The notes: generated by a model not told the origin, from the sequence alone. A stretch of 64,000 bases of DNA from Asanoa sp040676615 (GCF_040676615.1 NZ_JBFAPI010000001.1:496001-560000), one strand, 5' to 3'. Shown: positions 38,559 to 49,241, counted from the first letter of the stretch. Translations and numbers: made by a program.

Positions 38559-39491
38559 TCAGTGGTACGCCGACCGGTGCTCGGCCAGCAGATCCGCCCC
38601 GAAGTCGCTGGACGGCCGGCGCAGCACCGAGTGGGCGTGGTTGCCGGTGTCGGTGTTGTCGTACTCGATCAACAGATCCGAACCCTGGACCCGGTAGTAG
38701 TACGGCGCGCCGGGGCGCTCGGGCCCCGCCCACGCGAACCGCAACTCCTCCAGCCCGGGGCTCAGTTCCTCGGCCAGCGGGGCCGGAAGCCGATCGAGAT
38801 AGACCTCCACCAGTGCGGCCAGCAGCGCACCGGCCGCCGGGTTCAGCACGGTCGCCGAAACACCGGCCGGCGACAGCGGCACGGCCGCGGCCGACGCGCC
38901 GCTCTCGATGTCGGCCGGCGGCACCTCCGACACCACCGCCAGCGACCGCTCGGTCGGCGACAGCGCGGCGAGCAGCGCGAACGCCACGTCCTCCTCCGGT
39001 GCCAGCGGCCGCGACACGACGTGCGCGCCGTAGGAAACGCGCGCCGGGTTGGCGCCCAGGAACACCGGCGCCGGCGACACCCGACCACCGACGACCGTCA
39101 TCGACACCGACAGGTGGTGCCCCTCGAAGCGCCAGCCCCACGAGGAACCGGGCGTCCCGAACACCGACACCCAGAAGTCGTTGAGATGCCGGCCGCGGCG
39201 GTAGCCCTCCGAGCGGTCCAACACCTCCTCCAAGGACATGATCGACAGTGCCTGGGCGTACGCGTGCGGACTCAGGCCCGTGGCCAGCAGCCGCAGCGCC
39301 GCCTTGCGGGCCGGCACCTCCAGCGCGGCCAGGCTGACGCCGGGCCGGGTGCGCGGCCGGTATTCGATCCAGCGCCGGCCCGAGTCGTCGAACGGGTAGG
39401 GCAGCGGCGGACCGACCAGCGCCAGGAACTCGCGGGCCTCGGCCGCCATCGACTCCGCCAGATCGCCGGCGGAGGTGTCTTCGATGCTCAC
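38559..39491 (-). CDS. DUF3500-like protein
   Basis: I start at GTG 39491 (MSIEDTSAGDLAESM), giving 310 aa. Motifs of the DUF3500 family include WIEYRPRTRPGVSLAALEV, SSWGWRFEGHHLSVSMTVVGGRV, FLGANPARVS and YYYRVQGSDLLIEYDN, with NTDTGNHAHSVLRRPSSDFG near the end. The WGWRFEGHH and NHxHSVxR histidines suggest a metal or ligand site. Function unknown. It is divergent from the lactonase-type gene at 39544, and the 53-bp spacer must hold both promoters. Confidence 0.8.
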   Translation of the reverse strand: MSIEDTSAGDLAESMAAEAREFLALVGPPLPYPFDDSGRRWIEYRPRTRPGVSLAALEVPARKAALRLLATGLSPHAYAQALSIMSLEEVLDRSEGYRRGRHLNDFWVSVFGTPGSSWGWRFEGHHLSVSMTVVGGRVSPAPVFLGANPARVSYGAHVVSRPLAPEEDVAFALLAALSPTERSLAVVSEVPPADIESGASAAAVPLSPAGVSATVLNPAAGALLAALVEVYLDRLPAPLAEELSPGLEELRFAWAGPERPGAPYYYRVQGSDLLIEYDNTDTGNHAHSVLRRPSSDFGADLLAEHRSAYH

Positions 39492-39543
39492 CGGAACAGC
39501 CTCACACACCCGCGGAGCCGCCCACCATGCAAGGATCAAGAAC

Positions 39544-40227
39544 GTGGGAGACGTCCGCCGGATCGACCTCGGCTACTTCGTCCGCCCGGCCGAGGAAGCC
39601 GGCGCGCCCCATCCACGGGTCGAGCCGGTCTACGGCTACCTGGTCCGCCGCCCCGAGGGGCTGCTGCTCTTCGACACCGGCATGGGCACGCATCCCGACG
39701 TCGACGCCCACTACCGGCCGACCCGCCGGCCCGTGGAAGAGGCCCTCCGACGCGCGGGCGTCGGCACCGCCGACGTGACGATGGTCGTCAACTGCCACCT
39801 GCATTTCGACCACTGCGGCGGCAACCCGCTGTTCACCGGCCGGCCGATCCTGGTGCAGGCGAGCGAGCTGGCCACGGCCCGCAAGACCACCGACTACACG
39901 CTGCCCGAACTGGTCGACTTCGCCGGCGCGCACTACCTGGAGATCAACGGGGAGACGGAGTTGTGGCCGGGTGTGTGGGTCATCCCGACGCCGGGGCACA
40001 CCGACGGGCACCAGTCGGTCGCCGTACGCCGCGCCGACGGCACCGTGGTCCTCGCCGGCCAGGCCCGCGACGACGCCACCAGCTACGGCCGGGACCTGCT
40101 GGCGCACCAGAGCGGGCACGACATCCCGTACCCGAAGTGGGTGGAAAGGCTGGTCGAGCTCGACCCCCGCGCGATCGTCTTCGCACACGACGCCGCGGTC
40201 TGGATGCCCGGCGAACGAAAGGACTAG
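39544..40227 (+). CDS. Metallo-beta-lactamase-fold lactonase/hydrolase
   Basis: A 227-aa protein from GTG 39544. The binuclear zinc motif is intact as H85, H87, D89 and H90 in VVNCHLHFDHCGG, with further ligands in PTPGHTDGHQS and FAHDAAVW. The architecture, with GYLVRRPEGLLLFDTGMG, matches N-acyl-homoserine lactonases (AiiA-type). Actinomycetes that do not make such signals may use it for quorum quenching or for other lactones. It is followed after 4 bases by a hotdog thioesterase gene, so they are probably co-transcribed. Confidence 0.85.
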   Translation: MGDVRRIDLGYFVRPAEEAGAPHPRVEPVYGYLVRRPEGLLLFDTGMGTHPDVDAHYRPTRRPVEEALRRAGVGTADVTMVVNCHLHFDHCGGNPLFTGRPILVQASELATARKTTDYTLPELVDFAGAHYLEINGETELWPGVWVIPTPGHTDGHQSVAVRRADGTVVLAGQARDDATSYGRDLLAHQSGHDIPYPKWVERLVELDPRAIVFAHDAAVWMPGERKD

Positions 40228-40231
40228 CAGC

Positions 40232-40645
40232 GTGTTCCAGGTCCGGATCACCGTCCGCGGCTACGAGCTCGACAGCCTGGGGCACCTCAACCAGGCTGTC
40301 TACCTCCAGTACGCCGAGCACGCGCGGTGGGAGATCCTGCGCGCCGCGCAGCTGCGCCAGGAGACGTTGCTGGCCTCGGGCATCGCGCCGGTCGTCCTGG
40401 AGACCACCATCAAATACCGCCGCGAGCTGCGCGCCGGCGACGAGGTCGACGTGAGCTGCGAGTTCCGCTGGGGCGACGGGCGCACCTTCGGGGTGCACCA
40501 GGAGATCCGCAGGACCGACGGCATCCTGGCCGCCGAGGTCGACGGGGTCGGCGGGCTGATCGACCTGAAGACCCGCAAACTGGTCGCCGACCCCAGGGAA
40601 CGGTGGAAAGCGATCACCCCGGAGCCCGCCACGCTGGGCCTCTAG
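40232..40645 (+). CDS. Hotdog-fold acyl-CoA thioesterase
   Basis: A 137-aa 4HBT-type thioesterase from GTG 40232. The catalytic segment GYELDSLGHLNQAVYLQYAEH contains the conserved Asp, with ARWEIL and TTIKYRRELRAGDEVDVSC in the core sheet. The family hydrolyses acyl-CoA thioesters; chain length is not readable. It follows the lactonase gene by 4 bases. The 99-bp region beyond it separates it from the pyrimidine operon. Confidence 0.88.
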   Translation: MFQVRITVRGYELDSLGHLNQAVYLQYAEHARWEILRAAQLRQETLLASGIAPVVLETTIKYRRELRAGDEVDVSCEFRWGDGRTFGVHQEIRRTDGILAAEVDGVGGLIDLKTRKLVADPRERWKAITPEPATLGL

Positions 40646-40744
40646 CCAAATCGGGATACCGCCACGGCCTTGCGATCTGTCGTCGAGGCGCCCCCGGTCA
40701 TAGGCTGAACGGATTCACGCTGGCCGGGGGACGAGGAGGTTCCG

Positions 40745-41584
40745 ATGGCGGAGAGCATCCGTGCGGCACTGGTGCAGACGAGCTGGACCGGCGACCAAGA
40801 GTCGATGATCAAGGCACACGAGGAGTACGCCCGCCAGGCCGCCGCGCAGGGCGCCAGGGTCATCTGCTTCCAGGAGCTGTTCTACGGCCCCTACTTCTGC
40901 CAGGTCCAGGACAAGCAGTTCTACTCGTACGCGGAGAGCATCCCCGGCCCGACCACCGAGCGGTTCCAGGCGCTCGCGAAAGAGCTGGGCATGGTCATGA
41001 TCCTGCCGATGTACGAGCAGGAGCAGCCGGGCGTCCTCTACAACACCGCGGCCGTGGTCGACGCCGACGGTTCCTACCTCGGCAAATACCGCAAGACGCA
41101 CATCCCGCAGGTCAAGGGCTTCTGGGAGAAGTTCTACTTCCGACCCGGCAACCTCGGCTACCCGACCTTCGACACCGCGGTCGGCCGGATCGGCGTCTAC
41201 ATCTGCTACGACCGGCATTTCCCGGAGGGCTGGCGGGCCCTCGGTCTGGCCGGCGCGCGCATCGTGTTCAACCCGAGCGCGACCCACCGCGGCCTGTCCA
41301 GCTACCTCTGGAACCTGGAGCAGCCGGCCAGCGCCGTGGCCAACGAATACTTCATCGGCGCGATCAACCGCACCGGCATCGAGCCGCTCGGCGAGAACGA
41401 CTTCTACGGCTCGTCCTACTTCGTCGACCCCGAGGGCAAGTTCGTCGGCGACGTCGGCGACGCACACGAGCCCGAGTTGATCGTCCGCGACCTCGACATG
41501 GGGCTGCTCGCCGAGGTGCGCGACCGGTGGCAGTTCTACCGTGACCGCCGCCCCGACGCCTACGACCAACTCGTCCAGCCGTAA
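40745..41584 (+). CDS. Nitrilase-superfamily hydrolase, beta-ureidopropionase type
   Basis: A 279-aa carbon-nitrogen hydrolase. The catalytic triad is visible as E44 (CFQELFYGPYF), K117 (GKYRKTHIP) and C154 (YICYDRHFPEGWR). In the family the branch with this sequence cleaves N-carbamoyl-beta-alanine to beta-alanine, CO2 and NH3. Its next gene, 11 bases later, is dihydropyrimidinase, which makes that substrate from dihydrouracil, so the context supports this role strongly. First gene of an eight-gene run to 49134. Confidence 0.9.
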   Translation: MAESIRAALVQTSWTGDQESMIKAHEEYARQAAAQGARVICFQELFYGPYFCQVQDKQFYSYAESIPGPTTERFQALAKELGMVMILPMYEQEQPGVLYNTAAVVDADGSYLGKYRKTHIPQVKGFWEKFYFRPGNLGYPTFDTAVGRIGVYICYDRHFPEGWRALGLAGARIVFNPSATHRGLSSYLWNLEQPASAVANEYFIGAINRTGIEPLGENDFYGSSYFVDPEGKFVGDVGDAHEPELIVRDLDMGLLAEVRDRWQFYRDRRPDAYDQLVQP

Positions 41585-41595
41585 GGGAGCGACAG

Positions 41596-43002
41596 ATGAC
41601 TCTCCTGATCACCGGCGGCGAGGTGGTCGGCCCGACCGGCCGTTTCGCGGCCGACGTCCTGGTCGACGGCGAGACGATCAGCGCCCTGCTGGCGCCGGGC
41701 ACCGGGCCGGCGCAACCGGACAAGACGCTCGACGCCACCGGCAAGCTGGTCATCCCCGGCGGCATCGACGTGCACACGCACATGAAGCTGCCGTTCGGCG
41801 GCACCTTCGCCTCCGACGACTTCGACACCGGCACCAGGGCGGCGGCGTTCGGCGGCACCACCACGATCGTCGACTTCGCGGTGCAACGCACCGGCGAGGT
41901 GGTGCAGGACGGGCTGGCCGCCTGGCACGCGCTGGCCGACGGCAACGCGCACATCGACTACGGCTTCCACATGATCATCGGTGGGGTCGACGACGACGCG
42001 CTCAAGGCGATGGACCAACTCGTCGCCGACGAGGGCGTGACCAGCTTCAAGCTGTTCATGGCCTACCCGGGCGTCTTCTACTCCGACGACGGCAAGGTCC
42101 TGCGCGCGATGCAGACGGCGCGGGAGAACGGCGCGACGATCATGATGCACGCCGAGAACGGCATCGCGATCGACGTGCTGGTCGCCCAGGCCCTGGCGAA
42201 AGGCCAGACCGACCCCGTCTACCACGGCATCACCCGCCCGTCGATCCTCGAGGGCGAGGCCACCCACCGCGCCATCGCGCTGGCCCAGGTCGCCCGCGAC
42301 ACCCCGCTCTACTTCGTGCACCTGTCGGCCAGCGAGGCGCTGGCCGAGGTGGCCGCCGCCCGCGACGCCGGCCGCAACGTGTTCGCCGAGACCTGCCCGC
42401 AATACCTCTACCTGACGCTGGAGGACCAGCTCGGGGCGCCCGGCTTCGAGGGCGCCAAGTGGGTGGCGTCGCCACCGCTGCGCCCCAGGGACGAGCCGCA
42501 CCGCGACGACCTCTGGCGCGGCCTGCGCACCAACGACCTGGCGATCGTGTCGACCGACCACTGCCCGTTCTGCATGAAGGACCAGAAAGAGCTGGGGCTG
42601 GGCGACTTCTCGAAGATCCCCAACGGCATCGGCACCGTCGAGCACCGGGTCGACCTGGTCTACCAGGGTGTCGCCGAGGGCAAACTGTCGGTCGAGCGCT
42701 GGGTCGAGACGATCGCGACGACGCCCGCCCGGATGTTCGGCCTCTACCCGCGCAAGGGCGTGATCGCGCCGGGCTCCGACGCCGACATCGTGCTCTACGA
42801 CCCCCACGGCCAGACCACGATCAGCGCCGCGACGCACCACATGAACCTCGACTACTCCGCGTGGGAGGGCGTGCGGATCGCAGGCAAGGTCGACACGGTC
42901 ATCTCGCGCGGCGAGGTCATCGTCGACCGCGACGGCGGCTACCACGGCCGCAAGGGCCGCGGCCGCTATCTCAAGCGCGGCCTGTCCTCCTACCTACGGT
43001 GA
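41596..43002 (+). CDS. hydA: Dihydropyrimidinase
   Basis: A 468-aa amidohydrolase-fold zinc enzyme opening the ring of dihydrouracil or dihydrothymine. The metal site is H60 and H62 (DVHTHMK), the carbamylated lysine is K152 (TSFKLFMAYPG), with further His ligands in MHAENG and YFVHLSASEAL and the Asp in STDHCPF. Length matches the family. GTG 42999 in the next gene overlaps its stop, but I prefer ATG 43014 there. Confidence 0.95.
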   Translation: MTLLITGGEVVGPTGRFAADVLVDGETISALLAPGTGPAQPDKTLDATGKLVIPGGIDVHTHMKLPFGGTFASDDFDTGTRAAAFGGTTTIVDFAVQRTGEVVQDGLAAWHALADGNAHIDYGFHMIIGGVDDDALKAMDQLVADEGVTSFKLFMAYPGVFYSDDGKVLRAMQTARENGATIMMHAENGIAIDVLVAQALAKGQTDPVYHGITRPSILEGEATHRAIALAQVARDTPLYFVHLSASEALAEVAAARDAGRNVFAETCPQYLYLTLEDQLGAPGFEGAKWVASPPLRPRDEPHRDDLWRGLRTNDLAIVSTDHCPFCMKDQKELGLGDFSKIPNGIGTVEHRVDLVYQGVAEGKLSVERWVETIATTPARMFGLYPRKGVIAPGSDADIVLYDPHGQTTISAATHHMNLDYSAWEGVRIAGKVDTVISRGEVIVDRDGGYHGRKGRGRYLKRGLSSYLR

Positions 43003-43013
43003 AGGTGATCCCG

Positions 43014-44495
<1,482 letters not shown>

Positions 44496-44510
44496 GAGAG
44501 GAACCTCTGG

Positions 44511-45515
44511 ATGGACATCGGTGTCGTCTTCCAGTGCGACCCGCCCGCGAGCGAGGTCGTCCGCCTCGCCAGGCAGGCGGAGACGCTGGGCTTCAGTCAC
44601 GTGTGGACCTTCGACTCCCACCTGCTCTGGGAAGAGCCGTTCGTCATCTACAGCCAGATCCTCGCCCAGACCTCGCGGGTGATGGTCGGCCCGATGGTCA
44701 CCAACCCGGGGACCCGCGACTGGACGGTGACGGCATCGCTGTTCGCCACGCTCAACGAGATGTTCGGCAACCGCACGGTCTGCGGCATCGGCCGGGGTGA
44801 CTCGGCGCTGCGGACCCTGGGCTACAAGCCGACGACGATCGCCGAACTGCGCGAGTGCGTCACGCTGATCCGCGAGCTGGCGCACGGCCGGGAGGCCGAC
44901 TACAAGGGCCGCCCGGTGCACTTCCCGTGGGTCAAGGACGGCCAACTCGACCTGTGGATCGCGGCGTACGGGCCGCGCGCGCTCGCGTTGGCCGGCGAGG
45001 TCGGCGACGGTTACATCCTGCAGCTCGCCGACCCCGACATCGCCGCCTGGATGATCGCGTCGGTGCGGGCCGCGGCCGAGAAGGCCGGCCGCGACCCGCT
45101 GTCGGTGAAGTTCTGCGTGGCCGCACCGGCCTACGTCGGCGACGACCTGGCACACCAGCGCGACCAGACCCGCTGGTTCGGCGGCATGGTCGGCAACCAC
45201 GTGGCCGACATCGTCGAGCGCTACGGCGAGTCCGGCGCGGTGCCGCAGGCGCTCACCGACTACATCCGGGCCCGCGAGGGCTACGACTACGCGGAGCACG
45301 GGCGGGCCGGCAACACGCACACCGACTTCGTACCCGATGAGATCGTCGATCGGTTCTGCCTGCTCGGCCCGGTCGAGGCGCACCTGGAGAAGCTCGAACG
45401 GCTGCGCGAGCTTGGCGTCGACCAGTTCGCGCTCTACCTGCAGCACGACGACAAGGAAAACACTCTCCAGACGTACGGAGAGAAGATCATCCCGGCGCTC
45501 ACCACACCCCGATGA
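44511..45515 (+). CDS. LLM-class flavin/F420-dependent oxidoreductase (TIGR03842 type)
   Basis: A 334-aa bacterial luciferase-like monooxygenase-fold protein. Landmarks are MDIGVVFQCDPPASEVVRLA, GFSHVWTFDSHLLWEEPFV, GPMVTNPGTRDWTVTASLFATL and VCGIGRGDSALRTLGYKP, the flavin-phosphate segment. TIGR03842 members are predicted to use F420, and they recur next to dihydropyrimidinase genes. It may act on a pyrimidine or its reduced form, but the reaction is not known. Its stop overlaps the permease start by 4 bases. Confidence 0.88.
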   Translation: MDIGVVFQCDPPASEVVRLARQAETLGFSHVWTFDSHLLWEEPFVIYSQILAQTSRVMVGPMVTNPGTRDWTVTASLFATLNEMFGNRTVCGIGRGDSALRTLGYKPTTIAELRECVTLIRELAHGREADYKGRPVHFPWVKDGQLDLWIAAYGPRALALAGEVGDGYILQLADPDIAAWMIASVRAAAEKAGRDPLSVKFCVAAPAYVGDDLAHQRDQTRWFGGMVGNHVADIVERYGESGAVPQALTDYIRAREGYDYAEHGRAGNTHTDFVPDEIVDRFCLLGPVEAHLEKLERLRELGVDQFALYLQHDDKENTLQTYGEKIIPALTTPR

Positions 45516-46378
45516 GACCCGGGCGGCGCCGACTGCGGTTGGTGCTCGGCATTCTCGGCGCCGTGTTGGTGGGCGTGCTGCTCTGGGAGGGTTACAAGGC
45601 CCTCGGGCCGGCCGACGGCGTCGAGCTGCTCGGCGCGCGGGTCCTGCCGCGCACCGACGACGCCGCGATGCCGCACGTCGGCACGATCCTGGCCCGGTTC
45701 GGCGACCCGGAGCTGGCCGGCGGCGACCCCATCTGGCTGGTCGTGCTCCGGGCCTGCCTGGTCACGCTGCGCAGCGTCGCGGTCGGCTTCGTCGCCGGCG
45801 GCGTGGTCGGGCTGCTGCTCGCGGTGCTCATGCAGCGGCTGCGGATCGTCGAGCGCGGCCTGCTGCCCTACGTGATCCTGTCGCAGACGGTCCCGCTGAT
45901 CGCGCTCGCCCCGGTCATCGCCGGCTGGGGTGGTGCGCTGTCCATCGGCTCGTACCCGTGGCAACCCTGGATGTCGGTCTCGGTCATCGCGGCCTATCTG
46001 GCGTTCTTCCCGGTCGCGGTCGGCATGCTGCGCGGCCTGCAGTCGCCGGCGCCGATCGCCGAGGAGCTGATGCGCAGCTACGCGGCCGGCTGGTGGCAGA
46101 CGCTGGTCAAGCTCCGGCTGCCGGCGTCGACGCCCTACCTGTTCCCGGCGCTGCGGCTGGCCGGCGCCGCGGCGGTGGTCGGTGCCGTCGTCGGCGAGAT
46201 TTCCACCGGCACCCGTGGTGGAGTCGGTCGATTGGTGATCGAATACTCACGGGAGGCCACCACGGATCCCGCCAAGGTCTACACGGCGATGATCGGTGCG
46301 GCCGCGCTCGGTCTGGCGGTCGCCGCGGTCGTCGGGCTCAGCGAGTTCCTGGTCCGCCGGCGGAGGGCCGACGCATGA
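45512..46378 (+). CDS. ABC transporter permease
   Basis: A 288-aa permease of the SsuC/TauC/ThiX class. The first helix (LVLGILGAVLVGVLLWEGY) is followed by a short extracellular stretch and five more helices. The EAA-type loop that contacts the ATPase is around EELMRSYAAGWWQTLVKLRLPASTPYLFPALRLAG. Coupled by overlapping start and stop to the LLM gene upstream and to the ATPase gene downstream. Together with 47157-47981 it forms the two-permease channel. Confidence 0.92.
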   Translation: MRPGRRRLRLVLGILGAVLVGVLLWEGYKALGPADGVELLGARVLPRTDDAAMPHVGTILARFGDPELAGGDPIWLVVLRACLVTLRSVAVGFVAGGVVGLLLAVLMQRLRIVERGLLPYVILSQTVPLIALAPVIAGWGGALSIGSYPWQPWMSVSVIAAYLAFFPVAVGMLRGLQSPAPIAEELMRSYAAGWWQTLVKLRLPASTPYLFPALRLAGAAAVVGAVVGEISTGTRGGVGRLVIEYSREATTDPAKVYTAMIGAAALGLAVAAVVGLSEFLVRRRRADA

Positions 46379-47160
46379 CGGCAGTGGCACTAGCGGGGGT
46401 AACGAAGGTCTTCAACGCGGGCCGGGCCGACGAGGTGACCGCGCTGACCGGTGTCGACCTGACGGTCGGGCGCGGCGAGTTCGTCTCGTTGATCGGCCCG
46501 TCCGGCTGCGGCAAGTCGACGCTGCTGCGGCTGGTCGCCGACCTGATCCAGCCGACCGCCGGCACGGTCACCGTCGCGGGCAAGCCCGCCAAGCAGGCCC
46601 GGATCGACCAGGAGTACGGCATCGCGTTCCAGCAGGCCGGCCTCTTCGACTGGCGGACCGTGCAGCGCAATGTGGAGCTTCCGCTGGAGTTGCGTGGCTC
46701 CTCGAAAGCAGAGCGGCGGGCCCGGGCCCGGGAGATGCTCGACCTGGTCGGCCTGGCCGAGTTCGCCGGCCACTATCCGGCCCAACTGTCCGGCGGCATG
46801 CAGCAGCGGGTCGCGATCGCCCGGGCGCTGGCCGTGCACCCGCCACTGTTGCTGATGGACGAGCCGTTCGGGGCGCTCGACGAGATGACCCGCGAACGGT
46901 TGCAGGACGAGTTGCTCCGGATCTGCGCCCGCTTCGGCACGAGCGCGGTCTTCGTCACCCACTCGATCCCCGAGGCGGTCTACCTTTCCGACCGCGTCGT
47001 CGTGATGTCGGCACGGCCCGGCCGGATCACCGAGATCGTGCCGGTCGACCTCGGCGAACGCGGCGAGGCGACCCGGCAGTCGGCCGGGTTCTTCACCGGC
47101 ATCACCAAGGTCCGCCGGGCCCTGCGCGGCGGACCGGTCCCGGCCGAGGCACAAGCATGA
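46375..47160 (+). CDS. ABC transporter ATP-binding protein
   Basis: A 261-aa ATPase from ATG 46375. Walker A is GPSGCGKST, the signature LSGGMQQRVAIARAL, Walker B LLLMDEPFGALDE and the switch His in FVTHSIPEAVYLSD. It is of the nitrate/sulfonate/taurine (SsuB, TauB, ThiZ) importer class. It overlaps both neighbouring permease genes by 4 bases each, so the three are made together. Confidence 0.95.
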   Translation: MTAVALAGVTKVFNAGRADEVTALTGVDLTVGRGEFVSLIGPSGCGKSTLLRLVADLIQPTAGTVTVAGKPAKQARIDQEYGIAFQQAGLFDWRTVQRNVELPLELRGSSKAERRARAREMLDLVGLAEFAGHYPAQLSGGMQQRVAIARALAVHPPLLLMDEPFGALDEMTRERLQDELLRICARFGTSAVFVTHSIPEAVYLSDRVVVMSARPGRITEIVPVDLGERGEATRQSAGFFTGITKVRRALRGGPVPAEAQA

Positions 47161-47981
47161 CGCAGGCCGTCGATCCGGTGGTCGCGGCCGATCCCACCGC
47201 ACCCGTGCTGTCGGCCCGGCGCCGGGGCGGCGGGCTGCTCGCCGTCGTGCCGCCGGTGCTCGTCGGCGTCGCCGGGCTGGTCGCCTGGGAGTTGGTCGTC
47301 AAGGTCGGCCGCGTCGCGCCCTACGTGCTGCCCGCACCGTCGGCGATCGGCGAGGAGTTCTGGGCGACCCGCGAGGTGGTCTGGCGCACCGGCCTGGCCA
47401 GCGGCGAGAACGCGCTGATCGGCCTGCTCGTCGGTGCCGTGGTCGGGCTGCTGGCCGCCATGGTCGCCGCGCGCTTCCGGTTTCTCGGTGAGGTGTCGAT
47501 CCCGGTAGCGGCCGCGGCGGGGGCGCTGCCGATCATCGCGCTGGCACCCATCCTCAACAACATGTTCGAGTCGACCAGCAACGTGCCCCGTCGGCTGGTC
47601 GTCGCGATCGTGGTCTTCTTTCCCGTGTTCGTCAACGCGTTACGCGGGCTGCGCGAGGTCGACCCGATCCACCGGGACCTGATGGCCAGCTACGCCGCGC
47701 GTGGCTGGACGGTGACCCGACTGGTCCGCCTCCCCGCCGCCCTGCCGTTCGTCTTCACCGGTCTGCGCCAGGCGTCCTCCCTGGCGGTGATCGCGGCGGT
47801 GGTCGCGGAGTACTTCGGCGGTCTGCAGAACGGCCTCGGCTCCCGGATCACGTCGGCGGCGGCCAACACCGCGTACCCCCGCGCCTGGGCCTTCGTGGTC
47901 GGCGCGTGCGTGCTCGGTCTCGTCTTCTATCTGGCGGCCCTTCTCCTGGAACGGCTCGTGATGCCGTGGCGGAGGGTCTAG
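47157..47981 (+). CDS. ABC transporter permease
   Basis: A 274-aa second permease, starting at ATG 47157, which overlaps the ATPase stop. It has about six membrane helices; the EAA-type loop is around HRDLMASYAARGWTVTRLVRLPAALPFVFTGLRQASSLAV. Similar in fold to the permease at 45512, so the importer has a heterodimeric channel with one ATPase gene. It is followed by the binding-protein gene after 19 bases. Confidence 0.92.
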   Translation: MTQAVDPVVAADPTAPVLSARRRGGGLLAVVPPVLVGVAGLVAWELVVKVGRVAPYVLPAPSAIGEEFWATREVVWRTGLASGENALIGLLVGAVVGLLAAMVAARFRFLGEVSIPVAAAAGALPIIALAPILNNMFESTSNVPRRLVVAIVVFFPVFVNALRGLREVDPIHRDLMASYAARGWTVTRLVRLPAALPFVFTGLRQASSLAVIAAVVAEYFGGLQNGLGSRITSAAANTAYPRAWAFVVGACVLGLVFYLAALLLERLVMPWRRV

Positions 47982-48000
47982 CGACAAACGGAGGACCATC

Positions 48001-49134
48001 GTGATGCGTACGAGAATCGCCGTGTTGGCCATGGCCACCCTGCTGCTCACCGTGGGTGCCTGTGGCACCGCGGACCAGCCGGCACCGTCGACCGGCAGCG
48101 GCGGCACGAAGAGCGTGAAGCTGCAACTCCAGTGGTTCGTGCAGGGTCAGTTCGCCGGCTACATCGCCGCGGCCGACCGGGGTTTCTACCAGGAGCAGGG
48201 GCTTGACGTCGAGATCCTCGAGGGCGGCGTCGACATCGTCCCGCAGACCGTGCTGGCCCAGGGCCAGGCCGACTTTGCGATCGCCTGGGTGCCCAAGGCG
48301 CTGGCGTCCCGCGAGCAGGGCGCGCAGATCACCAACATCGGCCAGATCTTCCAGCGCTCCGGCACCTACCAGGTCTCGTTCGCCTCGTCCAACATCAAGT
48401 CGCCGGCCGACCTGAAGGGCAAGAAGGTCGGCAACTGGGGCTTCGGCAACGAGTTCGAGTTGTTCGCGGCGATGACCAAGGCCGGGCTCGACCCCGGCAA
48501 GGACGTCACGCTGGTGCAGCAGCAGTTCGACATGCAGGGTCTGCTGCGGCACGACATCGACGCGGCACAGGCGATGAGCTACAACGAGTATGCCCAGTTG
48601 CTGGAGGCCAAGGACCCGGCCACCGGCCAACTCTTCCAGCCGTCGGCGTTCAGCGTCCTCGACTGGCAGACGGTCGGCACCTCGATGCTGCAGGACGCGG
48701 TCTGGGCCAACACCAGCAAGCTCTCCGACCCGTCCTACCAGGACACCGCGGTGAAGTTCCTGACCGCGTCGATCAAGGGCTGGGCCTACTGCCGCGACAA
48801 CCCCGAGGCCTGCCGTGACCTGGTCGTCAAGCGCGGCTCGAAGCTCGGTGCCAGCCACCAACTCTGGCAGGTCAACGAGGTCAACAAGCTCGTCTGGCCG
48901 GCCACGGCCGGCGCCGGCATGATCGACGAGGCGGCCTGGAAGGCGACGGTCGACCTGTCGATGACCACGAAGAACGCCGACGGCCAGACGGTGCTGACCA
49001 AGGCGCCGGAGGGCCTGGCCTACACCAACGACTACGTCAGCAAGGCCCTCGACACCCTCAAGCAGCAGGGCGTCGACGTCAACGGCGCGTCATTCACCCC
49101 GAAGACGGTCACCCTCGCCGAGGGTGGGGCGTAG
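48001..49134 (+). CDS. ABC transporter substrate-binding lipoprotein, THI5/NMT1-like
   Basis: A 377-aa lipoprotein starting at GTG 48001 (an ATG follows at 48004), with GGAGG upstream. The lipobox LTVGAC places the lipidated Cys at 21. The mature domain has a THI5/NMT1-like fold: VKLQLQWFVQGQFAGYIAAADRGFYQEQGLDVEIL near residue 39. In this fold family, ligands include hydroxymethylpyrimidine-type rings, sulfonates and nitrate. Its place at the end of a dihydropyrimidinase operon suggests a pyrimidine, dihydropyrimidine or ureido compound as the ligand. Confidence 0.88.
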   Translation: MMRTRIAVLAMATLLLTVGACGTADQPAPSTGSGGTKSVKLQLQWFVQGQFAGYIAAADRGFYQEQGLDVEILEGGVDIVPQTVLAQGQADFAIAWVPKALASREQGAQITNIGQIFQRSGTYQVSFASSNIKSPADLKGKKVGNWGFGNEFELFAAMTKAGLDPGKDVTLVQQQFDMQGLLRHDIDAAQAMSYNEYAQLLEAKDPATGQLFQPSAFSVLDWQTVGTSMLQDAVWANTSKLSDPSYQDTAVKFLTASIKGWAYCRDNPEACRDLVVKRGSKLGASHQLWQVNEVNKLVWPATAGAGMIDEAAWKATVDLSMTTKNADGQTVLTKAPEGLAYTNDYVSKALDTLKQQGVDVNGASFTPKTVTLAEGGA

Positions 49135-49141
49135 GGATAAG

Positions 49142-49190
49142 CAAGGGTCCCTTGTTAACGCTTTTCGCATAACAAGGGACCCTTGTTAAC
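49142..49190. repeat. Paired palindromes forming 16-bp inverted repeat
   Basis: Two palindrome copies, CAAGGGTCCCTTGTTAAC (49142-49159) and CAAGGGACCCTTGTTAAC (49173-49190), start exactly 31 bp apart, close to three helical turns. Read together, CAAGGGTCCCTTGTTA (49142-49157) and TAACAAGGGACCCTTG (49170-49185) form a perfect hairpin with a 12-base loop. It sits after the operon stop (49134) and before fdhA (49242). It could be the operon terminator or a double operator for fdhA. Confidence 0.75.
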
Positions 49191-49241
49191 ACCCGCCACA
49201 GATTATCGTTATAAGGGGGGCAATAACGAATCGAGAATGTC

